Positions 42,823 through 51,231 of a DNA stretch of 57,465 bases are shown piece after piece. This DNA is from Acidobacteriota bacterium (GTDB taxonomy: Bacteria; Acidobacteriota; Terriglobia; Terriglobales; Acidobacteriaceae). Position numbers and translations under genes: made by a program. The stretch spans positions 1 through 57,465 of the forward strand of contig JAJYVU010000016.1 in assembly GCA_021791875.1 (NCBI GenBank). The letters are read 5' to 3'. The notes under the pieces were generated by a model. That model searched no databases, was not told the DNA's origin, and saw nothing but the letters and a program-made list of their open reading frames with translations. The first letter of the stretch is position 1; each line of letters begins with the position of its first letter.

Positions 42823-44220
42823 CTACGTATCGAATCGAGCCAGCCGGTTCATCCCATTAAACGCCGCCGCTTTATAACATTCGGCCAGCGTAGGATAGTT
42901 AAATACCGTATCGACAAAGTAGTCTAGCGCGCCGCTCAGGGCCATGACCGCCTGGCCAATGTGGATCAGCTCTGAAGCCCCTTCTCCGATGATGTGCACG
43001 CCTAAAATCTGCTTGCTGTCACGGTGGAAAATCAGCTTCAGCCGCCCGGTTGTATCGCCGCGTATCTGGCCTCGTGCGATCTCCCGGTAATAGGCCACAC
43101 CTACCTCGTAGGGAACATCTTCTTCGGTCAGCTGTTCCTCGGTTTTTCCTATGAACGAAATTTCGGGAATCGTATAGATCCCGTATGGGTAAAAGCTGGG
43201 ATTGGACTGCAGAGCCTCATTACCGTATGCCCGCTCCACCGCAATCCGCCCCTGCTCCATGGAAACGGAAGCAAGGCTCGGAAATCCAATAACATCACCG
43301 GCTGCATAAATGTGCGGCACTTTGGTGCGGAAATCCTTATCCACGGGGATGCGCCCGCGCTTGTCCGCGTCAATGCCTGCCGCCGCCAGATTCAATTCAT
43401 CCACGTTCCCTTGCCTTCCAACCGCGTAGAGAAGCGCATCCCCGGAAATCCTCTTCTTGCTCTCCAAATTAGCGACTACAGTCCCGTCTGGCATTTCCTC
43501 CACGCTCTCCACTTCCTCATTCAGCCGCATGGTCACGCGGCTGTCGCGCAGGTGGTAGCTCAGCGCTTCCACAATCTCCTGATCGGCAAACTCCAGCAGC
43601 CTCGGCCGCTTTTCCACCAGGGTCACCCGGATCCCCAGGGCTGCGAACATACACGTATATTCCACCCCAATTACGCCGCCGCCCACGACAATCATCGTTC
43701 TCGGCAACTGATTCAGCTCCAGAATCTGGTCACTGTTAATGATCGTTTTGCCGTTGATCGGAACCTTTGGGGTGCAGGCGGGCTTGGTACCGACGGCAAT
43801 CAAAATATTGTCCGCTTCGTAGATCGACTCCCCCTGGGGCCCCGCCACCTTGACTCGATTTGGACTCTCGAAGCTGGCAATTCCGTGAATCACATCGATC
43901 AGGTTGCGCGACAGTTGCGCTTCCGTCACATCGATCTCGGTCTTGATCACATGCTGAACTCGAAATGCAAGGTCCGCCATCGTGATCTTTTCCTTTACCC
44001 GGTAATTCATCCCATAGATCGAGCGATAGTTGTATCCAGAAAGGTGCAACACCGCTTCCCGCATTGTTTTGCTTGGAATGGTTCCCGTGTTGATGCAAAC
44101 GCCGCCAACCACGCTCCGCATTTCAACCAGAGCGACACGTTTGCCCTTCTTCACCGCGGAAACCGCGGCCCTCTGCCCGGAAGGTCCCGAACCGATGACC
44201 AGTAGATCGTATTTCGCCAT
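42823..44220 (-). CDS. sthA: Soluble (Si-specific) NAD(P)+ transhydrogenase SthA
   Basis: From ATG 44220 the product is 465 residues and begins MAKYDLLVIGSGPSGQRAAV. It belongs to the pyridine nucleotide-disulfide reductase fold, but the redox motif is VGGVCINTGTIPSKTMREA, with Thr where the second Cys should be, the hallmark of SthA versus lipoamide dehydrogenase. FAD/NAD motifs VVGGGVIGVEYTCMFAALG and YAAGDVIGFPSLASVSMEQGR are present. It balances NADH and NADPH pools. The frame runs to 44367, but the upstream part looks non-coding. Confidence 0.93.
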   Translation of the reverse strand: MAKYDLLVIGSGPSGQRAAVSAVKKGKRVALVEMRSVVGGVCINTGTIPSKTMREAVLHLSGYNYRSIYGMNYRVKEKITMADLAFRVQHVIKTEIDVTEAQLSRNLIDVIHGIASFESPNRVKVAGPQGESIYEADNILIAVGTKPACTPKVPINGKTIINSDQILELNQLPRTMIVVGGGVIGVEYTCMFAALGIRVTLVEKRPRLLEFADQEIVEALSYHLRDSRVTMRLNEEVESVEEMPDGTVVANLESKKRISGDALLYAVGRQGNVDELNLAAAGIDADKRGRIPVDKDFRTKVPHIYAAGDVIGFPSLASVSMEQGRIAVERAYGNEALQSNPSFYPYGIYTIPEISFIGKTEEQLTEEDVPYEVGVAYYREIARGQIRGDTTGRLKLIFHRDSKQILGVHIIGEGASELIHIGQAVMALSGALDYFVDTVFNYPTLAECYKAAAFNGMNRLARFDT

Positions 44221-44440
44221 AGAATTCCTTGCGTTCAGCGCCCATCTTCTAGCCGAAGCGGCCGGCCCACCATGAAACCCCGGATGCTCCGTACCCAGAT
44301 TTTCATTCCGGGAGGTACCCTCCTCGGAAGGAGATTTGCAAAGCTTCTGGCAAACCCCATACGGCATGGACTCGCTCCACGAAGAATATCAGCGTAGCCA
44401 GACCGCTTGCTCTCTCAGATTTTTGCTAATTTGCTCTTAG

Positions 44441-45094
44441 ATGCTGCTCTATGCCATCACCCAACGCTCCCTCTTCTCCGGAACCGAGGAAGATCGTGCG
44501 AAGTCGCTCCTCGCTCAGGCAAGCAAGCTGGCTGCAGGTGGAGTTCACTACCTCCAGATTCGCGAAAAAGACCTGTCGCTTTCCGCTCTTGGTGCCCTCG
44601 CAGCCTCTATCGTCACAGCAGTTCACTCAGAAGGCTCCTCTATGCGGGTACTCCTGAACGGTCCGGCGGCCGTCGCTATGGAGACGAATTGTGATGGAAT
44701 TCATCTGAGCAGTGATTCCCCAGAGAATGCAGCGCTCGCCGCGCGGCGACTCTATCGTCAGCGTGGGCGCGACTGCACGATCAGCGCAGCCTGCCATACT
44801 CTAAACGAAGTCCGCGAACGTCGCGGCTATGCGGATCTCCTGCTCTTTTCGCCTGTCTTCGAAAAAATCGAGCCCCAACGCATCATCCATGGTGTCGGAC
44901 TCTCTGCTTTGTCACAGGCGGTGACAACCGCGCAGGGAGTACCCGTGTTCGCTCTGGGCGGCGTGACGGTGCAAAATGCGCACGCATGCACGGCCGCCGG
45001 CGCTGCGGGGATTGCGGCCATTCGCCTCTTTTACGGCGAAGGTTGGAAAGCCATCGCCCCTCATCTACCAACTTCGCGCAGGAGTTCCGACTAG
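44441..45094 (+). CDS. Thiamine phosphate synthase-like protein (ThiE/TenI family, diverged)
   Basis: This 217-residue TIM barrel has YAITQRSLFSG, VHYLQIREKDLS, NCDGIHLSSD, ADLLLFSPVFEK and VFALGGVTVQNAHACTAAGAAGIAAIRLF, the ThiE/TenI pattern. The usual IND stretch with a Mg-binding Asp reads LLNGPAAVAM, so one metal ligand appears lost. This leaves open a TenI-like or otherwise altered function. No thiamine riboswitch was seen upstream and no other thi genes are adjacent. Its TAG stop starts the tandem repeat array. Confidence 0.75.
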   Translation: MLLYAITQRSLFSGTEEDRAKSLLAQASKLAAGGVHYLQIREKDLSLSALGALAASIVTAVHSEGSSMRVLLNGPAAVAMETNCDGIHLSSDSPENAALAARRLYRQRGRDCTISAACHTLNEVRERRGYADLLLFSPVFEKIEPQRIIHGVGLSALSQAVTTAQGVPVFALGGVTVQNAHACTAAGAAGIAAIRLFYGEGWKAIAPHLPTSRRSSD

Positions 45095-45186
45095 AGCAGG
45101 TGCTGCTTCCTAGAGCAGGTGCTGCTTCCTAGAGCAGGTGCTGCTTCCTAGAGCAGGTGCCGCTTCCTAGAGCAGGTGCCGCTTCC
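45092..45186. repeat. Tandem array, five copies of a 19-bp unit
   Basis: The unit TAGAGCAGGTGCTGCTTCC repeats head to tail at 45092, 45111, 45130, 45149 and 45168. The last two copies have CCGC for CTGC. Each contains the small dyad AGCAG-GTG-CTGCT and a CTAG junction that gives stop codons on both strands. The array starts with the thiE-like stop codon and ends inside the last codons of the convergent gene. Confidence 0.95.
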
Positions 45187-45694
45187 GCTTCTTCGCCTTT
45201 TCCACCGGCTTCGGCATCGGGATATTCGTCTGCTGTGCATTCACGCAGCGCCACCCTGCGGGCGTCTTCTCAAAGACGTGTGTGAACACGCCCTGCTCCG
45301 CATGCGGCATCCCGTCCACTGACACCTTGATCGCGTAAGTGCCGTTCACGATGGCCGTATCGCCAAACTCACGCAGGCTTGTTACCCGCTGCAGCATGCT
45401 GTACGGTTCGGCATCTCCCTTCGCAAACAGGAACGCGATGTACTCGTCTCGCGTCTCCACATCGCCCGAAGGGGTAATGTCCACAAAAGAGGGTGCCAGC
45501 AGCAGGTCCATGGTGTACTGGTCTGGGTTGACCACCGCGGCACTCCACTTGTCTTCCATCGTCTGAAAGGCCTTGATCCCATTCGCCTGCTGGACAATAT
45601 TGGACTGCGCCTGGGCAAAGCCTGGGGCAATGAACATACCCGCAGCGAGGGCCAAGCCAACCGGTGCAGCCTGTAAGGTTTTCCAAAGCTTCAT
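45167..45694 (-). CDS. Secreted NTF2-like/DUF4440 protein
   Basis: This 175-residue protein has a signal peptide (LAAGMFIAPGFAQAQ, cleavage near residue 29) and a SnoaL/NTF2-like cone domain: FQTMEDKWSAAVVNPDQYTMDLLLAPSFVDITPSG, then TRDEYIAFL, FGDTAIVNGTYAIKV and a final GVFTHVFEKTPAGWRCVNAQQTNIP. The C-terminal tail is Lys/Arg-rich, with its last codons and TAG supplied by the tandem repeat. Periplasmic, function unknown. Confidence 0.75.
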   Translation of the reverse strand: MKLWKTLQAAPVGLALAAGMFIAPGFAQAQSNIVQQANGIKAFQTMEDKWSAAVVNPDQYTMDLLLAPSFVDITPSGDVETRDEYIAFLFAKGDAEPYSMLQRVTSLREFGDTAIVNGTYAIKVSVDGMPHAEQGVFTHVFEKTPAGWRCVNAQQTNIPMPKPVEKAKKRKRHLL

Positions 45695-45728
45695 ATTTTA
45701 CTTTCCTTGCTTCCCTGTTCCCGGCGCA

Positions 45729-46757
45729 CTACGACCGAATCTTCACGAGTTCAGAATTCTGCCCCGGTGAAATCGAACTGGTCTGCGGAGCGCGCCAGTG
45801 ATCAATGTAAGAAATCTGGTGCACGCAACTGATCGTGCAGTGCGGTGCGCATGTCTTTTCCGTCTTAAACTCCCGCCGCACGTCGTGGACACTGTATTCC
45901 GCCAGTGGTACACCCGGATATCCTCGCTGCTGCGAGCAGTAATGCACCAGCCCGTTCTCGCAGATGTACAGATAGCGTGAACCCGCGCGGCACCGCCATT
46001 CGTTTGGCTGCCCGTTCGCAATAGCCTCCTGGAACTGGTTAAACCGCGAATAGTTCTTCTTCTTCCACCCGCGCATTTCGTCCCAGACCTTCCGCTCGGC
46101 ATCGCCCAGCGGTTTCAGTTGGCCTTCCCCGTCGTGAATGATCCCGATCGTCGACGTAAATCCCAATGCAATGGCCCTGCGTCCTATCGTCAGCGCGTCC
46201 TGCGGACTCTTGATGCCTCCGCCAACTACAGAGTTGATATTGACGTGAAATTCCGCGTACTCGGCCAGATTTTGCAGTTTCTTGTCCAGAACCTTCAGAC
46301 TCTTCTTTGACACATCGTCCGGCTGCACATTGTCAATCGAGATCTGCAAATGATCCAGACCGGCCCGATTCAGCCGCACGATCCGCTCCGGAACCAGGTA
46401 GTAGCCGTTCGTAATCATGCCCGCGATACACCCGTGAGAACGAATCCGCGCAATGATCTCATCTAGATCCGGGTGCAGTGTGGGTTCTCCGCCTGAAAGC
46501 GTAATAATGCTCGTCCCCAGCCGCGCCAGATGATCGATCCTTCGCAACATTTCTTCAATTGGCACTGGCTTTGAGAAATCGTCGTATTCGTTGCAGTAGG
46601 TGCAGGACAGGTTACAGCGCCGCATCGGCACAATCTGCGCCATTACGGGATGACGCGTCGACGCCAGCGCATGCGCCACCGTTGCCAGCTCCCTGACCTT
46701 GCGCTCAGCGGCTTTGGCGCGGCGCACCGCCTGACTTGGTTTTGCAACTTCCGGCAT
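45729..46757 (-). CDS. Radical SAM protein with SPASM-like C-terminus
   Basis: This 342-residue protein binds a 4Fe-4S cluster through [14 protein letters not shown] (CxxxCxxC), followed by the GGE motif [17 protein letters not shown] and [17 protein letters not shown]. The C-terminal part carries more Cys, including [19 protein letters not shown] and [20 protein letters not shown], like a SPASM auxiliary-cluster domain. A basic N-terminal helix ([22 protein letters not shown]) precedes the barrel. The substrate is unknown, and no peptide precursor gene is adjacent. Confidence 0.85.
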   Translation of the reverse strand: MPEVAKPSQAVRRAKAAERKVRELATVAHALASTRHPVMAQIVPMRRCNLSCTYCNEYDDFSKPVPIEEMLRRIDHLARLGTSIITLSGGEPTLHPDLDEIIARIRSHGCIAGMITNGYYLVPERIVRLNRAGLDHLQISIDNVQPDDVSKKSLKVLDKKLQNLAEYAEFHVNINSVVGGGIKSPQDALTIGRRAIALGFTSTIGIIHDGEGQLKPLGDAERKVWDEMRGWKKKNYSRFNQFQEAIANGQPNEWRCRAGSRYLYICENGLVHYCSQQRGYPGVPLAEYSVHDVRREFKTEKTCAPHCTISCVHQISYIDHWRAPQTSSISPGQNSELVKIRS

Positions 46758-47015
46758 GCTCTATTTATTGAATCACAACTGCGTGCTTCAGCACGTGCTG
46801 CGGAAACCGGAAAGTTTCGCGAAAACAGCACTTTCCATCCAGTCACTATACGCTTCTCGGTCCGCACGAACTGACGGTCCGGGCTGAATTCCCGTCCGGC
46901 TCAGGGGGGTCGCTATCTTGGTCAAACGAGGATGCAGTCCAGGACCAGCTCATTTCGGTACCCCATTCGTCGAATGCCAGGTCATTGCCAGCCTCCTGAA
47001 ACACTCGTAGTTCCC

Positions 47016-47870
47016 CTAGCCTGCTCTGTTGCTGCGCCCTCCGGGGGTGTATTGGATCATCTTCAACTTGTGATTTCGGATTACCTGCAGCTTCACCGAT
47101 TTGCCTTGATTCTGCGACACCACCATGAGCCAGCCGCGCAACGTCCCAGACGGCATACCATTAGCAGCCGTAATCACATCGCCTGCTTCCAGGCCGGCGG
47201 CAGCAGCGACACTGTGTGGTTCTACAGCTCGCACCAGTAATCCCATTCCGTGAGGAACGCCGAAGTAACTGGCAAGCTGCTGCCCGATCGGTTCCACTTC
47301 GAGCCCATCACAACCCACCATCGCAAACTCCCGCAACGTCACGTTGGGTCCGAGATTCCGCCCAAAGGGAATGCCCTCCGTAGTACCCGCAGACGGAAAT
47401 CCGTCTGTGAATATCACCCCTGCAGGCCACGCGTCAGCCTCCACTTCGGCGCGGCTTGCCAGCTTCACCGTCACATTTTTCGGCTTCCCATCTCGAATGA
47501 TCTGCAAATGAATCGTGCGGCCCGCCGGCATGCTGCGCAGGATCTCCCGCAATTGCAAACCAGTCGCAACGGATTTCCCATCCACGCCCACAATCACGTC
47601 GTGCGGCCTCAATCCCACTTTTCCGGCAGGCGCATCGCGATCTACGCCCAGAATCTCGGCGCCCATGGCGCGCTTCAACTGCAGCTTCGCTGCCGTCTGC
47701 GCATTCACCCCGCGAAGATATACACCTAAATATCCTGGAGTAAAAGGCTTGGCGGAAACAGGATGGGAAGAGCCCTTCTGCACCGCACATGCTGGAACGC
47801 CGCCCAGCAACAGGCATCCCAGGGCCGTTCCAAACACCAGCCTCGCCAGAATCTTCATAGTTTGCGCCAT
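47016..47870 (-). CDS. Membrane/periplasmic protein with two PDZ domains
   Basis: From ATG 47870 the product is 284 residues with an N-terminal membrane segment or signal peptide (ILARLVFGTALGCLLLGGVPACA). The first PDZ (about 45-130; LGVYLRGVNAQTAAKL, GAEILGVDRDAPAGKVGLRPHDVIVGVDGKSV) and a second (about 195-270; GLLVRAVEPHSVAAAAGLEAGDVITAANGMPS) follow. No protease domain is present. A GTG at 47939 overlaps the anti-sigma stop (GTGA) and would add 23 residues. It is third gene of the sigma/anti-sigma unit, so it may sense envelope stress. Confidence 0.8.
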   Translation of the reverse strand: MAQTMKILARLVFGTALGCLLLGGVPACAVQKGSSHPVSAKPFTPGYLGVYLRGVNAQTAAKLQLKRAMGAEILGVDRDAPAGKVGLRPHDVIVGVDGKSVATGLQLREILRSMPAGRTIHLQIIRDGKPKNVTVKLASRAEVEADAWPAGVIFTDGFPSAGTTEGIPFGRNLGPNVTLREFAMVGCDGLEVEPIGQQLASYFGVPHGMGLLVRAVEPHSVAAAAGLEAGDVITAANGMPSGTLRGWLMVVSQNQGKSVKLQVIRNHKLKMIQYTPGGRSNRAG

Positions 47871-47935
47871 TCGCCCTTCGCTCTGAAAGACGAACCGGCA
47901 GACCGAAACGTTATCCGCGTCGCACCGTCTTTGGG

Positions 47936-48988
47936 TCACTGCACAGGAGGCTCCTGCTCGAGGAGCTGCTCTGACACATCTCGTATCTGCGGATTCTCGT
48001 CCTGTGCTGCAACCGTGTGCAGCACCTGGCGAACGCTCGAGTCAGCTTCGATCGGAGCCACAAGTTCTATCGCCTGCACTCGGACAATCGGATCTGCGTC
48101 GTGAAGCATCGCGTCCAGCACAGCATTGCGCACATGTACGTCGCTCGCAATATATGGCTGCAAACCCGCCAGCGCGTTCAAGCGGACCCCGGGATCATTG
48201 TCATAACGCAGCGCATCCATCAACGCGCGCCGGTCTGGCCCCTCGTTGCATCGGCCCGTGGCACATTCGCGCGCAATCAGATCCACTGAAATATCCTTCA
48301 CCATCGGATTCTGAGGGGCGACAACGCCCAGCAGCAGCAACCTCCGGATGTAGGGATCGTTAATGGACCCTGAAATAGACTCCGGCACCAGGCGGTTAAA
48401 CCGGATTTCCACCCGATTGGAATTCGGTGCATTCAGAATCTGACTCACATTGGCAATCTGCGCCGCCGCCGTATCAATCATGAGCGAATCGTTCGGCCCA
48501 TCTGCTACCGGCTTCACGTTGGCGGCTTCGACGCTTCCGTTGGAAATAGCCACAGATGCTGGTCGAATCGGCAGCGCCTTCAATATCATCTCCGACTGCT
48601 GGACATGCAGCTTGTGCGCGCCCAATCGAAACCCGCCATACCCACCGGCGGCCAATCCAAATACCAGCAGAGCAGAGGCCATCACGGGAGCGCTGCTCAA
48701 GCGCACAAGGCCGAGCCTGAAGCGCCGCCCCAGGCGCACCAGCAGGCCCCCTTGCGGAACCGCATCCAGCGCCTCTTCCAGGCGCAACCGCGCCTGCGCA
48801 AGCAGATTCGCCGAAGGCTCTTCCTGCGGAGAAAGTGACATCGCCTTCCGCAATCCCTCAACGGCTTCATACTCCGCACGGCACGACTCGCACACCACAA
48901 GGTGCTGGGCCAGGAGGTGGCGATCCTCGTCCGGCAACTCCCCATAGACTGCCAGCGCAATGCTTTCCTGTGCCTGTTCACACGTCAT
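47936..48988 (-). CDS. Anti-sigma factor with zinc-finger and HEAT-like repeats
   Basis: This 350-residue protein starts with a ZAS-type anti-sigma domain (MTCEQAQESIALAVYGEL; HLLAQHLVVCESCRAEY with the HxxxCxxC zinc site). A transmembrane segment follows near 100-120 (VMASALLVFGLAAGGYGGF), then a periplasmic part. The C-terminal third consists of HEAT-like helices (DPYIRRLLLLGVVA, DPGVRLNALAGLQPY, DPIVRVQAIELVAPI). It would hold the adjacent ECF sigma factor at the membrane. HEAT repeats in the sensor part are unusual and suggest a protein-binding signal input. Confidence 0.82.
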   Translation of the reverse strand: MTCEQAQESIALAVYGELPDEDRHLLAQHLVVCESCRAEYEAVEGLRKAMSLSPQEEPSANLLAQARLRLEEALDAVPQGGLLVRLGRRFRLGLVRLSSAPVMASALLVFGLAAGGYGGFRLGAHKLHVQQSEMILKALPIRPASVAISNGSVEAANVKPVADGPNDSLMIDTAAAQIANVSQILNAPNSNRVEIRFNRLVPESISGSINDPYIRRLLLLGVVAPQNPMVKDISVDLIARECATGRCNEGPDRRALMDALRYDNDPGVRLNALAGLQPYIASDVHVRNAVLDAMLHDADPIVRVQAIELVAPIEADSSVRQVLHTVAAQDENPQIRDVSEQLLEQEPPVQ

Positions 48989-49022
48989 ACAGAGTTCCTA
49001 AATGCAGAATCTCCGGCCGGGC

Positions 49023-49676
49023 TCAGCGCACTCCCGCCAGGTTGGCGCGTAGTTTCTTTGTCGCCCGGAAGAGCGTGTTCTTTGCCGTCTCCTCCGTCGT
49101 GTTCAGCATTTCACCGATCGTTCTCAGCCGCAGCCCTTGGAAATGCTTTAGCTCAAACACCATTCGCTCCCGGGGTGTCAGCTTTTCCAGCGCATCCATA
49201 ATGTGCCGCCCAAGCTGCTTGCGCTCGAGCTCCCGATCTGGATTGGCACCCGCACGGTCATCCGATACGTTCACCAGTAGATCCATCTCACCGCCTGCGG
49301 CGTCAATCATCACGGCCTGCTCCTCCCGCCGCGCCTTTCTGCGGCGCATCAGGTCCAGGCACAGATTCGTCACAATGCGGTAAATCCACGTATAGAACGA
49401 GCATTCGAACCGGAAATTCGCCAGCGACTTATAGGCCTTCAGAAAAGCCTCCTGGTGAATATCCTGGGCATCCTGTTCCGAGCCGGTCAGGTGCAAAGCC
49501 AGCCGCAGCACCGCCTGATCATGTTGACGCACCAGGGCGTCAAAGGCTGCGCGTGATCCAGCCTGCGCCTCCCGAATCAGCTCCGTTTCAGAGGTGATTT
49601 CTCCAGCCCGCACGGATTTCCGTGGCGAAGGACTTAAAACCGCTTCTCGCGAAACAATGCTCAACGCGTCTGACAT
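49023..49676 (-). CDS. ECF (sigma-E-like) RNA polymerase sigma factor
   Basis: From ATG 49676 (AGGAG 11 bases upstream) the product is 217 residues, normal for ECF sigmas; ATG 49781 is a longer option. Region 2 is clear (FDALVRQHDQAVLRLALHLTGSEQDAQDIHQEAFLKAYKSLANFR, then FYTWIYRIVTNLCLDLMRRRK), as is region 4 (LEKLTPRERMVFELKHFQGLRLRTIGEMLNTTEETAKNTLFRATKKLR). The downstream anti-sigma and PDZ genes form the usual regulatory cassette. Autoregulation is likely but no promoter motif was identified. Confidence 0.9.
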   Translation of the reverse strand: MSDALSIVSREAVLSPSPRKSVRAGEITSETELIREAQAGSRAAFDALVRQHDQAVLRLALHLTGSEQDAQDIHQEAFLKAYKSLANFRFECSFYTWIYRIVTNLCLDLMRRRKARREEQAVMIDAAGGEMDLLVNVSDDRAGANPDRELERKQLGRHIMDALEKLTPRERMVFELKHFQGLRLRTIGEMLNTTEETAKNTLFRATKKLRANLAGVR

Positions 49677-49930
49677 CGGCCCTACGTCTCCTTGAACGAT
49701 GGACGAATTGGGAGGCGAAATGTGAGCCGATTGCGGGCGTAGCGGGTGCCGGATTTCCGGCCCCCCGGGATGATCATTCATAGCGCAAACACTCGATGCA
49801 CAAAGTGTACGCCTCACATGTGACTTTCCCGTCATTTTGAGCCGCCCTTGCCAATGTGCCCGACCCGAAAAGCACCAGCATCGGGGCATACTGACCGGCT
49901 TTCCACCACGAGCTCGGCTAGACTCAGTGC

Positions 49931-50593
49931 ATGCCCTCTGCACCCGAACCCGGCTCCCCATCCTCCTCATGGATCACGGCTTACTGCGACGGCGGCTCGC
50001 GAGGCAATCCCGGTCCCGCCGGCTATGGCGTCCGTCTGGAAGACGCCCACGGCAACAAAATTGAGGAACTTTACGAATTTCTGGGAGTAAAAACCAATAA
50101 TTTCGCGGAATACTCCGGCCTGCTTGCCGCCCTTGGGTTCGCGCTCGCCAAAGGCTATACCCACCTCCGCGTCGTCGCCGATTCCGAGCTCATGGTCAAG
50201 CAGATGCAGGGCAAGTACCGCGTTAACAGCCCTGATCTGCGCCCGCTCTACGAAGAAGCGAAGCGCCGCGCCGCCAGACTCGATGCCTTTCGCATCGAAC
50301 ACGTCCTGCGCGGAAAGAACAAGCATGCCGACCGACTGGCCAATCTAGCCATGGACAAAGGCACCCACCGAACCGTCGGTGACCTGCTGCCCGGAGGTCC
50401 CGCTTCCGGTCCCATTACCGCCCGCCAGCCTCCTGCACGCGTTTCCGGCTCGCTCTTCGCCGAGGAACCACCTTCCGAACCAGCCCCGCCGCTCAAGCCC
50501 GCACTCGGTTTCGTCAAGAACGGCGTCGTGCATTTTGTCGAGGGCGAACTACCTGACGGCACCTTCGTCACCATCACCCCGACGCGCAAATAG
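49931..50593 (+). CDS. RNase HI-family protein with C-terminal extension
   Basis: This 220-residue protein has the RNase H core at about 12-145: ITAYCDGGSRGNPGPAGYG (first Asp), NNFAEYSGLLAAL (Glu), VVADSELMVKQMQGKYRV (Asp) and RGKNKHADRLANLAM (final Asp). It resembles the stand-alone bacterial RNase HI type without the E. coli basic protrusion. The last 70 residues (Pro-rich linker, then FVKNGVVHFVEGELPDGTFVTITP) form a small extra domain of unknown function. A GC-rich hairpin follows at 50611-50630 without a T tract. Confidence 0.88.
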   Translation: MPSAPEPGSPSSSWITAYCDGGSRGNPGPAGYGVRLEDAHGNKIEELYEFLGVKTNNFAEYSGLLAALGFALAKGYTHLRVVADSELMVKQMQGKYRVNSPDLRPLYEEAKRRAARLDAFRIEHVLRGKNKHADRLANLAMDKGTHRTVGDLLPGGPASGPITARQPPARVSGSLFAEEPPSEPAPPLKPALGFVKNGVVHFVEGELPDGTFVTITPTRK

Positions 50594-50668
50594 ATGGCCC
50601 ACAATAGCAAACGGGGCGCTCACGCCCCGTCCATGCCCTGACGCGAAATTACTCGCTGACCCTGTAAC

Positions 50669-51136
50669 CTACTTCGCCAGCCGCGCCTTCACGATCTCGC
50701 TCACCAGTCGGCCATCCGCGCGCAGTCCCTTCTGCTGGATGCTCGCCTGGACCGCCTTCATCGCCATCCCCATATCCTTTGGGCCCAGATCATCGCCACT
50801 CATCGCAAGATCTGCGATGGTCTGCTCCACCAGATCGCGAATCTCATCTTCGCTGGCAGCCTTCGGCATATAGCTTTCGATCACCGTGATCTCGTAAGCC
50901 TCTTTTTCAGCCAGATCTGAGCGGTTTCCCTTGGTGAATTGCTCAATCGACTCGCGCCGCTGCTTGATCATCGTTGTCAGCACCTGCAGCGCTTCGGCGT
51001 CTGTCAGCGGCGCACGCTTATCGATTTCCTTGCTCTTCAGCGCTGCCTTCACCAGTCGCAGCACACTTGTGCGTTCGGCGTCATGCGCTTTCATCGCAGC
51101 TATGGTGTCGTGATCAATCTTCTTCGCCAGGCTCAA
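50669..51136 (-). CDS. GatB/YqeY domain protein
   Basis: This 155-residue protein starts with TTG at 51136 after GGAGAGG. Its two helical parts match YqeY: SLAKKIDHDTIAAMKAHDAERTSVLRLVKAALKSKEID, with LQVLTTMIKQRRESIEQFTKGNRSDLAEKEAYEITVIESYMP, and the tail domain ASIQQKGLRADGRLVSEIVKARL. It is homologous to the tRNA-binding tail of GatB and often lies near translation genes. The function is not firmly established. Confidence 0.9.
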   Translation of the reverse strand: MSLAKKIDHDTIAAMKAHDAERTSVLRLVKAALKSKEIDKRAPLTDAEALQVLTTMIKQRRESIEQFTKGNRSDLAEKEAYEITVIESYMPKAASEDEIRDLVEQTIADLAMSGDDLGPKDMGMAMKAVQASIQQKGLRADGRLVSEIVKARLAK

Positions 51137-51231
51137 TCTTGCCTCTCCGAAATCAGGCCAACTTTTAAGTATAGAGCCCCTGCGTCAAATTTACAGGTGC
51201 GTGAAAATATCCGCAGAGAGGATACTCCCAT

